6,948 nucleotides of DNA from Bacteroidales bacterium (lineage in GTDB: Bacteria; Bacteroidota; Bacteroidia; Bacteroidales; B18-G4). Where the stretch lies: contig JAUXCL010000131.1 of assembly GCA_030618905.1 (NCBI GenBank), positions 1 through 6,948 on the forward strand. The letters are read 5' to 3'. Below are positions 6,886 to 6,948 of the stretch, in pieces. Positions within the stretch are counted from its first letter, which is position 1; the number at the start of each line of letters is the position of its first letter. Made by a program: the position numbers and the translations under genes. The notes under the pieces are model-generated. The model was not told where the DNA came from and did not search any database. It saw only the letters and a list, made by a program, of their open reading frames with translations.

Positions 6886-6917
6886 TTTATATTTATCATA
6901 AATATTATTTATATTTG
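6886..6917 (+). promoter_or_regulatory. Candidate Bacteroidota promoter for a divergent gene beyond the window
   Basis: TATATTTG (6910-6917) is an exact match to the -7 consensus TAnnTTTG of the Bacteroidota primary sigma factor. TTTA (6886-6889) is one base from the -33 element TTTG, with a 20-bp spacer. Transcription would start near 6924 and run to the right. The start codon of the gene it would serve is not in the window. Confidence 0.6.
6889..6905. promoter_or_regulatory. Dyad inside the right-edge promoter spacer, possible operator
   Basis: ATATTTAT (6889-6896) and ATAAATAT (6898-6905) are perfectly complementary around a single central C. The 17-bp dyad sits between the -33 and -7 candidates, where a bound repressor would block RNA polymerase. 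All bases except the centre are A or T, so a chance origin is possible. Confidence 0.35.
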
Positions 6918-6948
6918 CATTATAAAACCGACTTATCCATTAAAACTA

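Larger units (their letters stand above)
6591..6948. promoter_or_regulatory. AT-rich divergent intergenic region, no gene seen
   Basis: This 358-bp stretch between the small barrel gene and the right edge has no reading frame that I would call a gene; the one short frame running into it on the - strand overlaps the barrel gene's signal peptide out of frame. It contains, from left to right: a 10-bp palindrome touching the start codon (6591-6600), a GC-rich island (6636-6645), two tandem 10-bp repeats (6681-6700), several dyads (6753-6793, 6787-6810, 6845-6869, 6889-6905) and a + strand promoter candidate at the edge. The base composition makes short A/T dyads common by chance, so the individual elements carry modest weight. 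Confidence 0.7.

Noticed and set aside
1..6948. Mobile elements, CRISPR arrays, tRNA or rRNA genes
   Set aside because: No transposase or integrase motif, no spaced repeat array and no cloverleaf or rRNA-like stretch was seen on either strand.

Overview
The window looks like a carbohydrate-uptake locus of a Bacteroidota bacterium. The grounds are an adjacent SusC-like/SusD-like pair with family signatures, lipoprotein and Sec signals of Bacteroidota style (Ser-Cys or Ala-Cys lipoboxes, A-Q Sec cleavage sites), A-rich leaders without Shine-Dalgarno sequences, and a TAnnTTTG promoter box at the right edge. Order or genus cannot be fixed from this stretch; an environmental or gut Bacteroidales/Marinilabiliales-type organism is a guess.

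Layout, left to right. (1) Positions 1-1335, + strand: a GH13 alpha-amylase-type enzyme, open at the left edge. The reading frame runs to base 1 and includes a lipobox cysteine (bases 22-24), so the true start lies outside the window and the enzyme is a predicted lipoprotein. (2) Positions 1336-1393: a 58-bp convergent gap holding a perfect 32-bp palindrome (A8, 16-bp GC core, T8), a bidirectional intrinsic terminator. (3) Three - strand genes, read from right to left: a 225-aa small outer-membrane beta-barrel protein (5913-6590), a 1021-aa SusC-like TonB-dependent transporter (2808-5873) and a 464-aa SusD-like surface lipoprotein (1394-2788). The gaps are 39 and 19 bp, so they probably form one operon that ends at the shared terminator. 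(4) Positions 6591-6948: an AT-rich 358-bp intergenic region with no convincing gene. It holds a weak promoter candidate for the - strand operon and, at the right edge, a good + strand promoter candidate with a dyad between its two boxes, pointing to a divergent gene beyond the window.

How the parts could work together: the GH13 lipoprotein would cut an alpha-glucan at the cell envelope, the SusD-like lipoprotein would capture oligosaccharides at the surface, and the SusC-like barrel would import them with TonB energy. That the amylase and the SusCD pair serve the same substrate is inferred from proximity only; they are on opposite strands and do not share a transcript. The role of the small barrel protein is unknown. 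I see no mobile element, CRISPR array, tRNA or rRNA. The locus is mostly a recognisable, ordinary arrangement; the less usual parts are the small barrel gene leading the operon and the dyad-rich right-hand regulatory region.
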